Assembly: GCA_003049465.1 (NCBI GenBank)
Contig: PYSS01000108.1
Location: 1-64,000 of the forward strand
Length of the DNA: 64,000 nucleotides
From: Magnaporthiopsis rhizophila
Taxonomy: Eukaryota; Ascomycota; Sordariomycetes; Magnaporthales; Magnaporthaceae
Reading direction: 5' to 3'
Below the pieces are notes generated by a model. It ran no database searches and had not been told where the DNA came from. It worked only from the letters and a program-made list of their open reading frames with translations. Shown here one piece after another: positions 11,701-23,352 of the stretch. The translations under genes were made by a program, and so were the position numbers. The first letter of the stretch is position 1. Every line of letters starts with the position of its first letter.

Positions 11701-14490
11701 TACGCGATCCAGTGGGAGGACGTCGACCAGCTCGTCAGCAAGGTGGCCCAGGCTGGCGGCCGGGCCTGGAAGAAGAAGATCGACGAGGAGCTCCTCAAGG
11801 AGATTGTGGCGGCCGAGCAGAGGAGCAAACACACGTCCTACAATAGCGGCACCGAGACGCCACCCGCCAGCACCGCGGCCGCTTCGAAGCAGGCGTCGCC
11901 GGCCGCTCAGGAACCGCCCAAGAAGAAGCTCAAGATAGTGCCGGCGGAGAAGGAGTTGGAGCAGACAGGGTCCGAATCGGGCAGCACATCTGGCGCCGTG
12001 GCGGCTCCGCACCCCAGGAAGAAGGACAAGACGGCAGAGAAGGAAAAGGACAAGGAGAAGGCGGCGGAGAAGGAGAAGGACAAGCCGGCACCGGCGCCGC
12101 CCGTCCCCGAGATACCCAAGGCACGCACGCTGCCGTGTGCCGTTTGCCGGCGGATGGAGCCGCTGGGCGACCACCACCTGTCGTGCACTCAGTGCCGCAT
12201 GGCTGTGCACCGCAACTGCTACGGCGTCATCGACAACCGCAACCCCGGGAAGTGGGTGTGTGACATGTGCGCGAACGATAGGAGCCCGCACGTCTCCATT
12301 GTTAGTGCCCCCGGCATCTTCACCAGCCTGCCCCCGCTTCGCCCCCCTGGCCCCCTGTCACTCCGCCCCCGACCTTGGTAGCGCCGCATGTGCTGACCCG
12401 TTGTCCCGAACGTCGTCCAGCATTACAAATGCGTCTTGTGCCCCGTCGAGCACACCGAGCATGACTTCGTCGGACCACCCAAAGTCTCGCACAAGAAGCG
12501 TACTGAGAAGGACCGTGAGCGTGAGCGTGTCGAGCGTGAGAACGCGATCAAGGCCGCCGAGTACCACCAGAAGCGCCAGGAGGAGCTAAACCGGCCGGCC
12601 AACCCGCGCGAGCCGCTCAAGCGCACCGCCGACAACAACTGGGTGCACGTCACCTGCGCCGTGTGGACCCCGGAGGTCAAGTTTGGGAACGCCAAGGCCC
12701 TGGAGCCGAGCGAGGGCATCCCGTCGATTCCGCGGTCTCGCTACACCGAGGTGTGTAAGGCCTGCAAGAAGACGGGCGGCGCCTGCGTGTCGTGCTCGCA
12801 CTGCCGCGCTCCGGTGCACGTCCAGTGTGCCCACCAGAGCGGCTTCGTGCTCGGCTTCGACATCACGCCCGTGAAGGGCTCCCGCCGCGACCAGCACAAC
12901 ATCGTCACCATCAACGGTGAGAACGGGGTCATGAGCGCCACCATCTGGTGCAAGGAGCACGTTCCGCAAAAGTCGATTGTGCATCAGATGTGCGACGTCG
13001 TCGATGAGACGGGCATGAACGCGCTCCAGCTCTATGTGCAGAACTTCAAGCGGGCCGACCTGACCCTCACGGGTTGCGCACGGAAGGCCAATCTGATCAG
13101 CAACGCCGCTCGCATGTCGAACCCGTCGCCCGCCACCGCGACCGCAACTGCGGCCCCGAACCGGCGGGCATCGACGACGACCATGGCGCCCCTGTCGGTG
13201 TCGACACACATGCACAGTGTCACTAATGGAGACGGCGCCCAGGAAACCGGGGGCTTGCTGACGCCTGGTGGCAAGGTCTGCATCACCTGCGGGGTTGACG
13301 TCAGCCCCAGGTGGTATCCGATCGACAAGTCACAAGAACGTGAGCTCACCAACGGCCACCACGGCAACCTCGGGGAGGAGGCGCAGAAGTTTGTCGAGCA
13401 GCGAAACTTCCAGTGCCACAAGTGCAAGAAGCTAGACAAGCAGCCGAGGTCACATGCGCAGGCACAGGCACAAGCCCGGATGGCATCGGAGCAGCCCGCA
13501 GCACGAAATCACGCCCACACGATCGTGCCCCCAATGGCTACCGGGCCTGTCGCTGCGCCCGTCGGTCTCGAGCGTGGTGCTCCGTCGGGGCCACCGCCGC
13601 CGGGCCACCCCGAGCCGGTTGATTCGCTTCCCAGGACCACTCCGCCGCTCATCAGCCCTTTCGACCCAGGCTTCGAGAGGCTGCCCGCGTACAACTGGTC
13701 GACGCCTTTACAGCCACCTCACCAGGCCGGCGTAGTTCAGCCCCCTGGCCCCATGCCACCACATGTGCCAGTCGTAGCCCCGCCGATGCAAGCACACCCT
13801 CTTCAGCCTCCTTCGATAGCGCCGCCGCCCCTGCCTCACGATATGCCGGGCCGGGGAGCACCGCCGGCGGGTCAACCTCCAGGCCCCGGGCCTGTGGCTC
13901 CACCATCGGCTCATCCCTACCAGCCGCCGCAGCCGCCGGCCCCAGCGCCGTCGTCATACTCGGAGTGGCGTCGTACGACGCACCATCCGTCACCGATCCA
14001 GCAGCCGATAAACGGCGGGCCCTCTCACCCGGGAATATCGCCAGCCTCGTCCAGCCCCATCCCGCCGCTCATGCCGCCGACGCTTCGGCCGCCTCCTCTC
14101 AGCAGCATGTCGCACCCGCCGCCTCCGCCGCCCCAGCATGCGCCCTTGATGAATGGCCACATGGCACAGCCACATGCCATGGTCAATGGTGTTCCGCCGT
14201 CTCGGCGTCTGAGCGGTCCCCCGCCGCCGCCGCCGCCGTCTGCAGGCCCGGGACCGTACATGCAGTCATACCATCACCCACCACACCCTCCTCAGCACAT
14301 GACTAACGGCATGGCACCCCCGCGCATGGAGCATTCATTCGCGCAGGTGCTCAACCCACAACGCGCCCCGTACCCACCTCATGGAAGCCCTCCGGTCTCG
14401 AGCCAGCCACCGCCGCCGCCGAGCCGCCCAGAAGGCCGGTTGGCAACCGGGGCAAGCGCCAGCCCCTCGCTTCGGAATCTGTTGTCCTGA
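8717..14490 (+). CDS. SNT2: Snt2-like BAH/PHD/GATA chromatin reader
   Basis: This is a multidomain chromatin protein of the Snt2 family, which in yeast is a PHD/RING-type E3 ligase and stress-response chromatin regulator. Exons are 8717-9560, 9772-10261, 10350-12300 and 12421-14490, giving 1784 residues. Domains in order are: a low-complexity Ala/Ser-rich N terminus; a BAH domain from about residue 284 (starting DHVYLVCEPPGEPYY); a first PHD finger at about 435-485; an ELM2-like segment near 576; a SANT domain near 737-795; a GATA-like zinc finger from about 842 (CKFCNTKHSRQW); a second PHD at about 1040-1092; and an extended PHD at about 1098-1310. A further CxxC pair with a GATA-like look sits near 1381, and the last 330 residues are proline-rich. 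The start at 8717 has a good context (GCCATGG). The exon 1-2 junction creates the codon just before the BAH domain. The protein is longer than yeast Snt2, mainly through disordered ends. Confidence 0.92.
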
Positions 14491-15326
14491 AAAGCCCGCT
14501 CCAGATATTTGTTGCATTTGCGGATTTGCCTGTTCGCTGGTACACTGGAAGTGCATGTTATCTACGTCCGATCATCACCCGCGACTGTTCTATACATGCA
14601 GATGATCTGCCGCATAGGCTACAGCTTGTCGTACTCTGTATAATCTCACCTGTTTCTTTCTTGTTTGTTTTTCATCCTTGCATTCCGCTTTGCTTTAGAC
14701 CCTGTTTTCGGCATCAGTCATTGTTTAGGGGTGTTCTATCACCCCGTGGGAGGACTGCCTTGCGCCAGCACCAAAACCGGTCGGTCATTAGAAGGGGCAT
14801 TATCATGGGGGCAAAAGGAGTCTGGCTTTGCTTTGAGAAAGGAGGCGTTGCCTTTTTTTTTCCTTCTTCTTCTTCTTCTTCTTCATTCTTTCCTGTTTCA
14901 GGGGGCGGCATGTTTCCCAAGGGGATAAAAACTGTATGGATGGTTTCGTTGGTTTGTTCTGCGCTCGGGTATAGATCCGCCACTCTGTCGGCTCCCATAT
15001 CTTTTCTACTTCCTCTCATAAATGGAAGTTTGTCTGGCCGCCTGGCCGAGCGAAAAACGCAGATGGGTACCTAGCGCTGGAGGGTGAACAGGCCCTACGA
15101 GATAGTTTAACTAGCAATTGATGTTTCTCAATATCTGAATGTCAAAGCGTGAGGGATGCTAATGCTCGGTTTTCAGGGGCTCGAGCGGGGCTGGACGTTA
15201 GGTATCGGTACATGCCCCTCCACACCCCTCCGGTGCCTCATTGGCTCAAGTATCTCTCATGATTCTTCTCACTACCTATTAGCAGCAGCCATAAATGAGG
15301 TCCTCTTGAGCTTTGGTTGTACAGAC
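14491..15326. other. Intergenic region SNT2-FCY1
   Basis: This holds the 3' region of SNT2 and the promoter of the deaminase. A CTT microsatellite lies at about 14863-14885 and a T run at about 14852-14860. I see no gene in it. Confidence 0.6.
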
Positions 15327-16212
15327 ATGAACCCAATGATGGACGACGCCAAATTCTACGCAATAGCCCTGGAGGAGGCCCGCAAGGGCTTTGACGAAGG
15401 AGGGATACCAGTAAGAGCGGAGCACCTCGCGCGACGCAGGTAACATGTGTCCATTGAAAAGGCGATACACGTTTCCCCTGACGCACTCCGACCAGATCGG
15501 AGCAGCGCTCGTGTCGAGCGACGGAAGGCTGCTTGGGCGCGGCCGGAATCTTCGAGTGCAGCTGGGCTCCGCGATTCACCACGTAAGTCCCGTCGCTCGG
15601 GGTACGTACCCATCGTCTCGCTGGCGATAGTAAACTCATCCCATTATACGATAGGGCGAGACGTCCGCACTCGCGAACTCGGGAAGGTTGCCGGCATCGG
15701 CATACAAGGGCAAGTGCAAGTGAAAGAAAGGTGTGGCTTGTAGACGGGCCCCTGTCTGACCACTACTACTACTACTATACCCTGCAGGCAGTACGATGTA
15801 CACGACTCTGTCGCCATGTGATATGTGTAAGTGTGCAACGCCCTACCTACCTAGCTGGCCGAGGTTGCAGACTGATCATAATGGGCTGTAATCACAACGC
15901 AAAAAAATGAACAAGGCACTGGGGCTTGCCTCCTATACGGAATTGGCCGTGTCGTGATCGGCGAGAACAAGACATTCCTGGGTGGAGAGGCCTACTTGAA
16001 GCAGCGAGGAGTCGAGGTGGTGGTCTTGGACGACGCGGAAAGCAGGGGCCTTATGGAGACCTTCATCGAGAAGCACCCGGAGCTATGGTTAGTCGGTCGA
16101 TCGACCTCTATGCATGACGTGCGAAGGGAAGGGATAATGAAAAGCTTAAAAGTTTTCGTGGGGCAGGAACGAGGACATTGGAGTCGAGAAGCGAGTCTAT
16201 ACAAAGAAGTGA
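15327..16212 (+). CDS. FCY1: Cytosine deaminase (Fcy1 type)
   Basis: This zinc enzyme converts cytosine to uracil in the cytosolic pyrimidine salvage pathway and also activates 5-fluorocytosine. Exons are 15327-15410, 15496-15582, 15655-15709, 15788-15826, 15916-16087 and 16167-16212, giving 160 residues against 158 in yeast. The catalytic set is complete: zinc ligand H57 and proton-shuttle E59 (HGE, split by an intron), and zinc ligands C86 and C89 in LSPCDMCTG. These sit exactly five positions before the yeast residues as I recall them. The C terminus WNEDIGVEKRVYTKK extends the usual WNEDIG ending. Six exons in under 0.9 kb is dense. The third intron appears to use a GC donor, or alternatively a GT donor 4 nt downstream paired with an acceptor 4 nt downstream; both choices stay in frame. 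The start is the ATG at 15327, which gives the usual N-terminal length. Confidence 0.9.
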
Positions 16213-17722
16213 TGAACGGACGTGTGGAGTTGGTGGCCATTGCAGTATGTCGGTCTACTGCTGCCTCCATGCCTGGAAAAGGCGTTCGCAAAAGCTGGAG
16301 GACATGGAAGGTGGAAGCAGGTTCGACAAAGACTCCCCCAGGTAGCAAATTCCTTGCACTGTCCCCCCAAACCTAATTCTGGGGCCATTGCACATTCCGT
16401 TATCAGTTTCGACATGTTCCAATGCCATGTATTTGCGGATGCTTAGGCGCAAAAGTGCCTGTGCTGCCTGCTGCCATCTGCGTGTCTGCCTGCCTCCAAA
16501 CCCAGCCTTTCCAAACCTAAAAACCGTCACCACCAAAATTCGTCCAGCCTGACGTTGCTTTGGTTCCTTGCGGTCTCCTCTTTTCGGTAGGTGGGGCCAG
16601 GGTTCAGGGAGGGCGCGGTCAGCCAAGGACGGCTCCACGGGCAACGAGGCAAAATGTTACCTGCGGGCGCCTGTGGGCCCATTGCCTTTTTCCTGCTGTG
16701 GCGCACCCCAGCGAATGCTCTAGAAATGGAACCCTGCCGGGGCCCTGATTTTCGTCGCGCCATCATGGCACCAGCCACATCCAAGATATTCCATTGCATT
16801 CCACGGTTTCCCTTCGGAGGGGCTGATTTGACAGGGGTCCGAGCCGCTGAGCAGGCGGGATGCATTGGATGGCCAGCCCTTTTGGTGGGCTGGGGACTTG
16901 CTTTCCGCAGTCCTCAAAATCTCATCAGCCTCCTGCACCGCACCGCAACCCCCCGAGGCAGCGCAAACCGCGAGCAAGCAGCAAGCTCAAGCCAAAATTG
17001 CAAGCAAAAGAAAAATCCACTTTGATTTTCGTTGGATTCTTCCCACCAACTGCACCTGTCATCCTCGCCTGGGAATAGAGACCATCCACGCCGACAAAGT
17101 CATCCCGCCCGAACAACGAGCGCCGCTTCGTGACACTACCTACCGCCCTCCGACGTATCCGCCGTGACAAAGCCCTGGTACGTACTACAAAACACAGTTT
17201 GCTTGCTGTTGTTGTTGGGTGAGCCCGGCACACCCATTCACGCTGCGCCGATCCTCCCCGACTGCCTCTTCCATTGCCCTCCCACCCGCAGCACCCTTAT
17301 CACCGCCGCACCGGCTGGGCAAGCCCGAATCAAAGTTACCTTTAGCCCGCGGCTTGGTCATTGCGCCCGCGGCCTCGGAGGCTTGGCGCCACCTTACTCG
17401 CTGAGAAATCCCTTTGCGCCCATTCTCTGCCGGACCTCCGTTCTCTCACGTTCGCCATTCTTCTACCGACCGAGTATATGCTTACGCCCTGAGCGTGCGA
17501 CTGTCCAGATAATTCCTCGCCGTCCTCGATTGGAGTTCTTCACCGACACCATTAAAGCTCACCGTCCTGGTCCTTGGCCCAGTCCGTGGGATCTCCACGA
17601 CAACTCAAGGCGACTTGCATAGTCCTCGAGACGCAGCCCTCGGCCCTTGAGGCGCCCACGTCAATCAAGTTCCCGTTATAACGACCGTGTTTCCGCCTTG
17701 GGAGGTTTAATAGGTCGTCAAT
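16213..17722. other. Intergenic region FCY1-DnaJ
   Basis: This is 1.5 kb upstream of a DnaJ gene. I looked for alternating GAA/TTC heat-shock elements and found no convincing array. Short open frames occur on both strands without recognisable domains. Confidence 0.55.
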
Positions 17723-19259
17723 ATGGTCAAGGAAACCAAGCTTTACGATGTGCTGGGGGTATGTTGTTTCCATAAAAAACCCCGCATATGGCCCCCTTCT
17801 CGGGAGGGCATCTTGTACTGAAAGTATCGCCAGGTTGCCCCAACTGCCACGGAGCAGGAGTTGAAGAAGGCCTACAAGACGGGTGCCCTGAAGTACCACC
17901 CTGGTATGCTCACCGCCGTCCCCCTTGCTGTCGCCCACAGCGACTTAGGTCTTACAATGTACCAATGAGCTTGAGCTGACCCCACGAATAGACAAGAACG
18001 CGCATAACCCGGCAGCCGAGGACAAGTTCAAGGAGATTTCGCATGCGTACGAGGTCCTGAGCGACTCACAGAAGCGCCAGATCTACGATCAATATGGCGA
18101 GGCGGGCCTTGAGGGCGGTGCCGGCGGCGGCGGCGGCATGGCTGCCGAGGACCTGTTCGCGCAGTTCTTCGGCGGCGGCGGCGGCTTCGGCGGCGGTCTT
18201 GGCGGCATGTTTGGCGGCGGCGGCGCGAGTCGCGGCCCGCCCAAAGCACGCACCATCCACCATACGCATAAGGTCTCATTGGAGGACATCTATCGCGGCA
18301 AGATCTCTAAGCTGGCTCTGCAGCGCTCCATCATCTGCAATAAGTGCGAAGGCCGCGGTGGCAAGGAGGGCGCCGTCCGTCGCTGCCACGGCTGTGACGG
18401 CCATGGTGTGAAGCATATGATGCGTCAGATGGGCCCCATGATCCAGCGCTTCCAGACCGCCTGCCCGGACTGCAACGGCGAGGGCGAGATCATCAACCAG
18501 AAGGACCGGTGCAAGCAGTGCAACGGCAAGAAGACGGTAGTCGACCGCAAGGTTCTGCACGTCCATGTTGACCGGGGCGTTAAGAGCGGAACCCGCATCG
18601 ACTTCAAGGGCGAGGGCGACCAGGCCCCCGGAATCCAGGCCGGCGACGTCGTGTTCGAGATCGAGCAGAAGCCCCACCCGCGCTTCGTCCGGAAAGAGGA
18701 CGACCTCTTCTACAGTTGCGAGATCGAACTCGTCACTGCACTTGCCGGTGGCACTATATACGTCGAGCACCTCGATGATAGATGGCTGAGCATCGACGTT
18801 CTCCCAGGCGAGGCAATTCATCCTAGTGAGTCTAGCCCTTTGGTCACTTGTCCCATTTTTTTCCCCCTCTCTCCCTGCGAAGATTATAGATGATGTGTCT
18901 ACCGGGGTGCCTCTGCTGACATAGTTTGGTCACAAATAGATGCCGTGAAGATGGTTCGTGGACAGGGCATGCCTTCGTTCCGCCATCACGACTTCGGGAA
19001 CATGTACATCCAGTTCACCGTCAAGTTCCCCGAGAAGGGCTGGACGACCAATCCCGCCGACTTCGAGGCGCTGCGCAAGATACTGCCCTCGCCGGCGGTT
19101 CAGAACGTCCCCCCGGCCGACGCTATGACCGAGCCCGCGGATCTGGAAGACAGCGATGCTCAGACCGGCAGCAGGGCCTTCGGCGGCGCCACTGGCGACG
19201 ATGATGACGACGAAGAAGGTCACCAGCACGGCGAGAGGGTCCAGTGTGCTTCGCAGTAA
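17723..19259 (+). CDS. YDJ1: Type I DnaJ/Hsp40 co-chaperone with CaaX motif
   Basis: This is a class I Hsp40 that stimulates Hsp70 ATPase activity and delivers substrates in the cytosol and at ER and mitochondrial surfaces. Exons are 17723-17758, 17834-17903, 17992-18825 and 18940-19259, giving 419 residues. The J domain is at about 5-70 with HPD at 34-36; the HPD motif is interrupted by an intron within the Asp codon. A Gly/Phe-rich linker follows (about 76-116, with long Gly runs). The cysteine-rich zinc region starts at C151 with four CxxCxGxG-like repeats (CNKCEGRG, CHGCDGHG, CPDCNGEG, CKQCNGKK), followed by the two C-terminal substrate-binding subdomains. The last four residues are CASQ, a farnesylation-type CaaX box like that of yeast Ydj1, which supports orthology to Ydj1 rather than to mitochondrial Mdj1. 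An acidic Asp/Glu stretch precedes the tail. Confidence 0.93.
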
Positions 19260-19708
19260 AACGCCCGTTTACGCGTTCGAGTACCTTGGGTTAGATATAC
19301 GAGCGATGACCTTCAGGGAAGCCACTTCTTTGCTTGTCGCATTCGCGGGAAGCAGAGAGTGGCAACCGCGAATTGGGCATCTCGAGAGACGATGCGGCCC
19401 AATTCGCAAGGCTACAACACGCGTGCCTGCCTACACTACGTCCGGCTCTGTCGATCTCACAAATCGCCTATGAAGCCTATCGACAAGCATCGCAGTGCGC
19501 ACGGGTCTGTGTCGGGCCGGTATGAATCACACTGATTACGACTGGGAGGGGTAATTTTGGGTTGGGTCTGTTTCGATTCCTAAAGACTCGCTGACCCATG
19601 TGGGTGTCATAGCCACGCATGCCTTGGTTAAAGGTCCTTTGAGGAGGTTTGTTTCCTTTTTTATTTTCACTTGGTTTCCTTTATTCTCCTACGTCGTCCC
19701 CATAAACG

Positions 19709-19755
<47 letters not shown>

Positions 19756-19956
19756 TTCATCTGGCTGGCGGCGTTAAGAGGCATAGAGAGAGAAGGCATT
19801 CAAGGCATTTGCTTCCTTTTACTAATCTTGCTGTTGAGCGAGATGCCATCACCGCAGAAGTTGGTGCACACTTGCGCTTTGTGTACTTATTTCTCAGGGA
19901 ACATGAACTTTTACTTTTTATTCGTCGTCGTTTGACTAATACTTTTTTGGCTTTGA
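19260..19956. other. Convergent 3' region with T45 tract
   Basis: This lies between the 3' ends of DnaJ (plus) and TRM82 (minus). It contains an uninterrupted run of 45 T at 19710-19754. No gene is seen. Confidence 0.65.
19710..19754 (+). repeat. T45 tract
   Basis: 45 uninterrupted T residues between the convergent DnaJ and TRM82 genes. Confidence 0.85.
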
Positions 19957-21842
19957 TCAATCCATATCTGCGTTCTCGTCCGCGGGGGCTTTTCGTAGGC
20001 TCTCGATGTTGTATAAAGCCGCTTCCAGCTCGCCCCGCGAGAGTCCTTCCTTTCCGTCTTTAGTTGACGCCGCGATAGAGCTGGATTGCAAATGAAAGTC
20101 TGATGTGGTCCATTGGCCACCACCACCTCGTTGGATGACGCAAAGAGGCTCGGCCGTGGCTGCGAGATTGCCAGTCGCAGCCGAAAGATCCAACGTTACA
20201 AGAATGGTAGGTTGGTCATCGGTAGCCACGACTCTAAAGTCAAGCGGGTTACCGTGAAGTAAAACGCTTTGTAGGTGGCGGAGCGCGCCCTCGGGGGCGA
20301 GGTCGAATAAAAACAAGGCGGGTACACTAAAACGTCATTAATTAGCATCAGTCAGTATCAGCTTTCGTCGACGGCACCGGTCGACTTTTTGGGGGGAATA
20401 TTCGATCCTCATCGCCTACCGTTCACACGCGACGGCCACAACACAGAGGCTATCACCGCCTCCCTCCGAGGGTTTGGCCGTGAAGGAGCGGATCCGGGAG
20501 ACGGCCACGGTGGCCGCCTCGGCGCAAACAGCCCTGACGTGCTCAAGCAGGCCCGCCCTCGAGAGCAGTTTCCCCTGCAGCCAGTCCCAGACGAAGAGGT
20601 CGGGGTCCCCGCCTCCCGAGACGAGGAGCTGCGGGTGGCTTGCGGGCACGCAGAGCTCGCTCACGAACTCTTGGTGGCCGAGGCAAAAGGTCTCGATGAC
20701 ATGGGCCTGCAGGATCCCGCGCGAGACGCGGATGTGCTCGTCCCGGTCGGCCGTGAGGATGTACGGCTTCGTCCTCCCGTCGTCGGCCTCGCCCGCGGCC
20801 AGCGCGACCGAGGTGAGCATAGACACGTGGCCTAGAAGCAGGCTGTGCTCAAAGGTTGGAACCGCGGCGGCGGCGGTGGCGTCGTCGTTCTTCTGTTGCC
20901 TCTGCTGCTCCAGGTGCAGTTTCTGGCTGGCGAGGGCTCTGAGGTTCCTGGCCGAGTGGACGGTTGTCTCGTCCGCTTGCGGTCTGAACGGCGAGCGCGT
21001 GCCTGCTGCTGGGACAGTGGTAGTTGTTCCCTGGCCCGACGCTGTCGGGGACGCAGAGGGGTCGTCGGTGGTCTTCTTTTGGATGAGTGGGACCGAGTAG
21101 ACATCCCCGAACTTGTCCCCTGAGATGATTGTCTCGTTGTCTGCGATGATGGCGACCGACGAGGGCCTCTTGGGCATTACGCTATTGTGTGGATGAGCTT
21201 GGGTCCGCTTAGACAGGAGTGCTGGCGGGGTTGAAGAATATGGGATCATGACGAGACCGAATGAGCAGGGGGATGTGATGTGACAGCAATGGAGAGCCCC
21301 GTTCTGCAAAACCCGACTTCTGCAACTCACCGCTTGCTGAGCTCCTTCAATACTCCGTTTCCATCGTGCTCAAACGTCCACAAGGTCTTGTCGCTCCCGG
21401 TGACAGCCACTAGGTGCCGGCCGTCGGACGTGGCCTCGAGTATCGTGACCCAGGGGCGGTCCGTCGGGCGCGAAGACGCCGCCACCTTGGCGCCCTTTTT
21501 CTTCTTGCTCTGTGTCCCGGAGCATTCCTCGGCCGCCTGCCCATTCTCTGTTGTTGCGGCCGAGCCAGGAGTATCAGCGGCGCCGGCACTGCCCGAGGTC
21601 TCGTCCGGGTCTACAACCAGCTTCACCCGCTTGGACGGGCGATCCGCTTCCTCACCATCAACCGTGTCCGGCGCCGCCGGGGGGACGGATTCTAAGTCCT
21701 TGCTCCAACCGTTCAGGGCAGGGTGACTCCATGTGCCGAGGTGCTCTCGACTTTTGATGTTGAAGGCGTGAATGCTTGCCCCTTGGGCACAAAAGACAAC
21801 TTCGCCGCACACGTTAAGGCGCTGATACGGGAAGGACACCAT
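19957..21842 (-). CDS. TRM82: tRNA (guanine-N7) methyltransferase WD-repeat subunit Trm82
   Basis: This is the non-catalytic WD40 subunit that partners Trm8 to methylate G46 in the tRNA variable loop. Exons (5' to 3') are 21842-21331, 21181-20420 and 20326-19957, giving 547 residues. The start MVSFPYQRL matches the usual short N terminus of fungal Trm82; the frame is open upstream, but that extension is not family-like. Weak WD/beta-propeller repeats are visible, including GRHLVAVTGSDKTLWTF, SVAIIADNETIISGDKFGDVYSV, YILTADRDEHIRVSR and LLVSGGGDPDLFVWDW. Two long low-complexity insertions (a KR/KKKK-bearing loop around residues 50-115, and a Thr/Ala/Gln-rich loop in exon 2) are probably disordered loops between blades. 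The gene is divergent from RPP0 with 497 bp between start codons, so a shared promoter is plausible. Confidence 0.9.
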
Positions 21843-22339
21843 TTTGGTAGGAAAACGAAGCTGTGTATATCGCCTCAAACCGTTATCGCGGACAGGTTCA
21901 TGCAATCCAGGAAGCTCGATGGCGACCAGGAACGACAGCAGCCGCGGGCTGGATATGCGCCTCCTGGACAAATTTGATATCACATGACTCAGCGCGTGGT
22001 GTTGAGCAAAGGCTCTGCTGCTGATACTTGTGAGTTGAGGCTCGAGCGCCCAGGGACCCACTGGAGCACAGACTGCCCGGGAGAACCCTTAGTGGACAGG
22101 TGGAGCTAGTCCGGAAGCGGAGTTAGCGTTTCCTAACCCTACGCTGGGGCACACAAGCAATTGGTGGCGCAAATACTTCACGTAGTTGAATTTTTTTTTT
22201 TTTTTGGCATTTTTCTTCTCTTTCGCAACTTCGGAAACTGCAAAAAAAAAGGAAAACGCCGGTTTCCTTAGTCTCCCCTTTCCACCATCACAAACACCTC
22301 TTCGCCCTTAAACATCCTGCCTTCATCAAATAAGAAGAT
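21843..22339. promoter_or_regulatory. Divergent promoter TRM82/RPP0
   Basis: This 497 bp serves two translation-related genes transcribed away from each other. It contains AACCCTA at 22135-22141, within CCTAACCCTA, and a near copy AACCCTTA at 22084-22091. These resemble the telobox bound by Tbf1-type factors upstream of ribosomal protein genes in several fungi. A T-rich run lies at about 22191-22205, and a pyrimidine-rich leader lies just before the RPP0 ATG. Confidence 0.5.
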
Positions 22340-23352
22340 ATGGGGGGCAAGACCGGTAACAAGGCTGGCTACTTCGACAAGCTCAAGGGCTTGCTCGAGG
22401 AGTACAAGTCCATCTTCATCGTCGGTGTCGACAATGTCAGCTCCCAGCAGATGCACGAGATCCGCCAGTCGCTCCGCGGCGAGGCCGTCGTGCTGATGGG
22501 CAAGAACACCATGGTATGTACTGGGCGAGCAAAAAGATAACGCGGCAGCGGGTGGCAGACGCTAATTTCTCCTCGTCCAAACCGTAGGTTCGTCGTGCGC
22601 TGAAGACGTTCCTCGCCGACGCGCCCGAGTACGAGCGCCTGCTGCCCTTCGTCAAGGGCAACGTCGGTTTCGTCTTCACCAACGACGACCTGAAGGCGAT
22701 CCGTGACAAGATCCTGGCCAACCGTGTCAGGGCCCCTGCCCGTGCTGGCGCCGTCGCCCCCGACGATGTCTGGGTCCCCGCCGGAAACACGGGCATGGAG
22801 CCCGGCAAGACCTCGTTCTTCCAGGCCCTCGGTGTCCCCACCAAGATCGCCCGTGGTACCATTGAGATCACCACGGACCTGAAGCTCGTTGAGGCTGGCG
22901 CCAAGGTCGGCCCCTCGGAGGCCACGCTGCTCAACATGCTCAACATCTCGCCCTTCACCTACGGTCTCACCATCCAGCAGGTCTACGACGAGGGCAACAC
23001 CTTCCCCTCAAGCGTCCTCGACATCAGCGAGGAGCAGCTGCTCAAGACCTTCTCGTCGGCCATCAGCACCATCGCCGCCGTCTCGCTGGCCCTCAACTTC
23101 CCAACCCTGCCGTCCGTCATCCACTCCATCGTCAACGGCTACAAGAAGGTTATCGCCGTCGCCCTCGGCACCGAGTACAGCTGGCCTGCCATTGAGGAGC
23201 TCAAGGACCGCATCGCCAACCCCGACGCCTACGCCTCGGCCGCTCCCGCCGCTGGCGGTGGCGGTGGCGATGCCCCGGCTGCTGCCGAGGAGAAGAAGGA
23301 AGAGGAGGAGGAGGAGTCCGACGAGGACATGGGCCTCGGTCTCTTTGACTAA
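22340..23352 (+). CDS. RPP0: 60S acidic ribosomal stalk protein P0 (uL10)
   Basis: This is the scaffold of the ribosomal P stalk; it binds 25S rRNA and anchors the P1/P2 dimers that recruit elongation factors. Exons are 22340-22513 and 22588-23352, giving 312 residues, the normal length. The N terminus MGGKTGNKAGYFDKL starts the rRNA-binding L10 domain. The C terminus has the Ala-rich hinge, a run of acidic residues and the universal tail ending SDEDMGLGLFD. Codon choice is strongly biased to C-ending codons, as expected for a highly expressed gene. Confidence 0.97.

Noticed and set aside
10447..12291. 614-codon open frame on the minus strand
   Set aside because: It lies fully opposite SNT2 exon 3, whose domains are clear. 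It is a GC-driven antisense shadow with no domain.
16213..17722. Heat-shock elements upstream of the DnaJ gene
   Set aside because: Isolated TTC and GAA triplets occur, but no run of three alternating units with correct spacing was found by eye.
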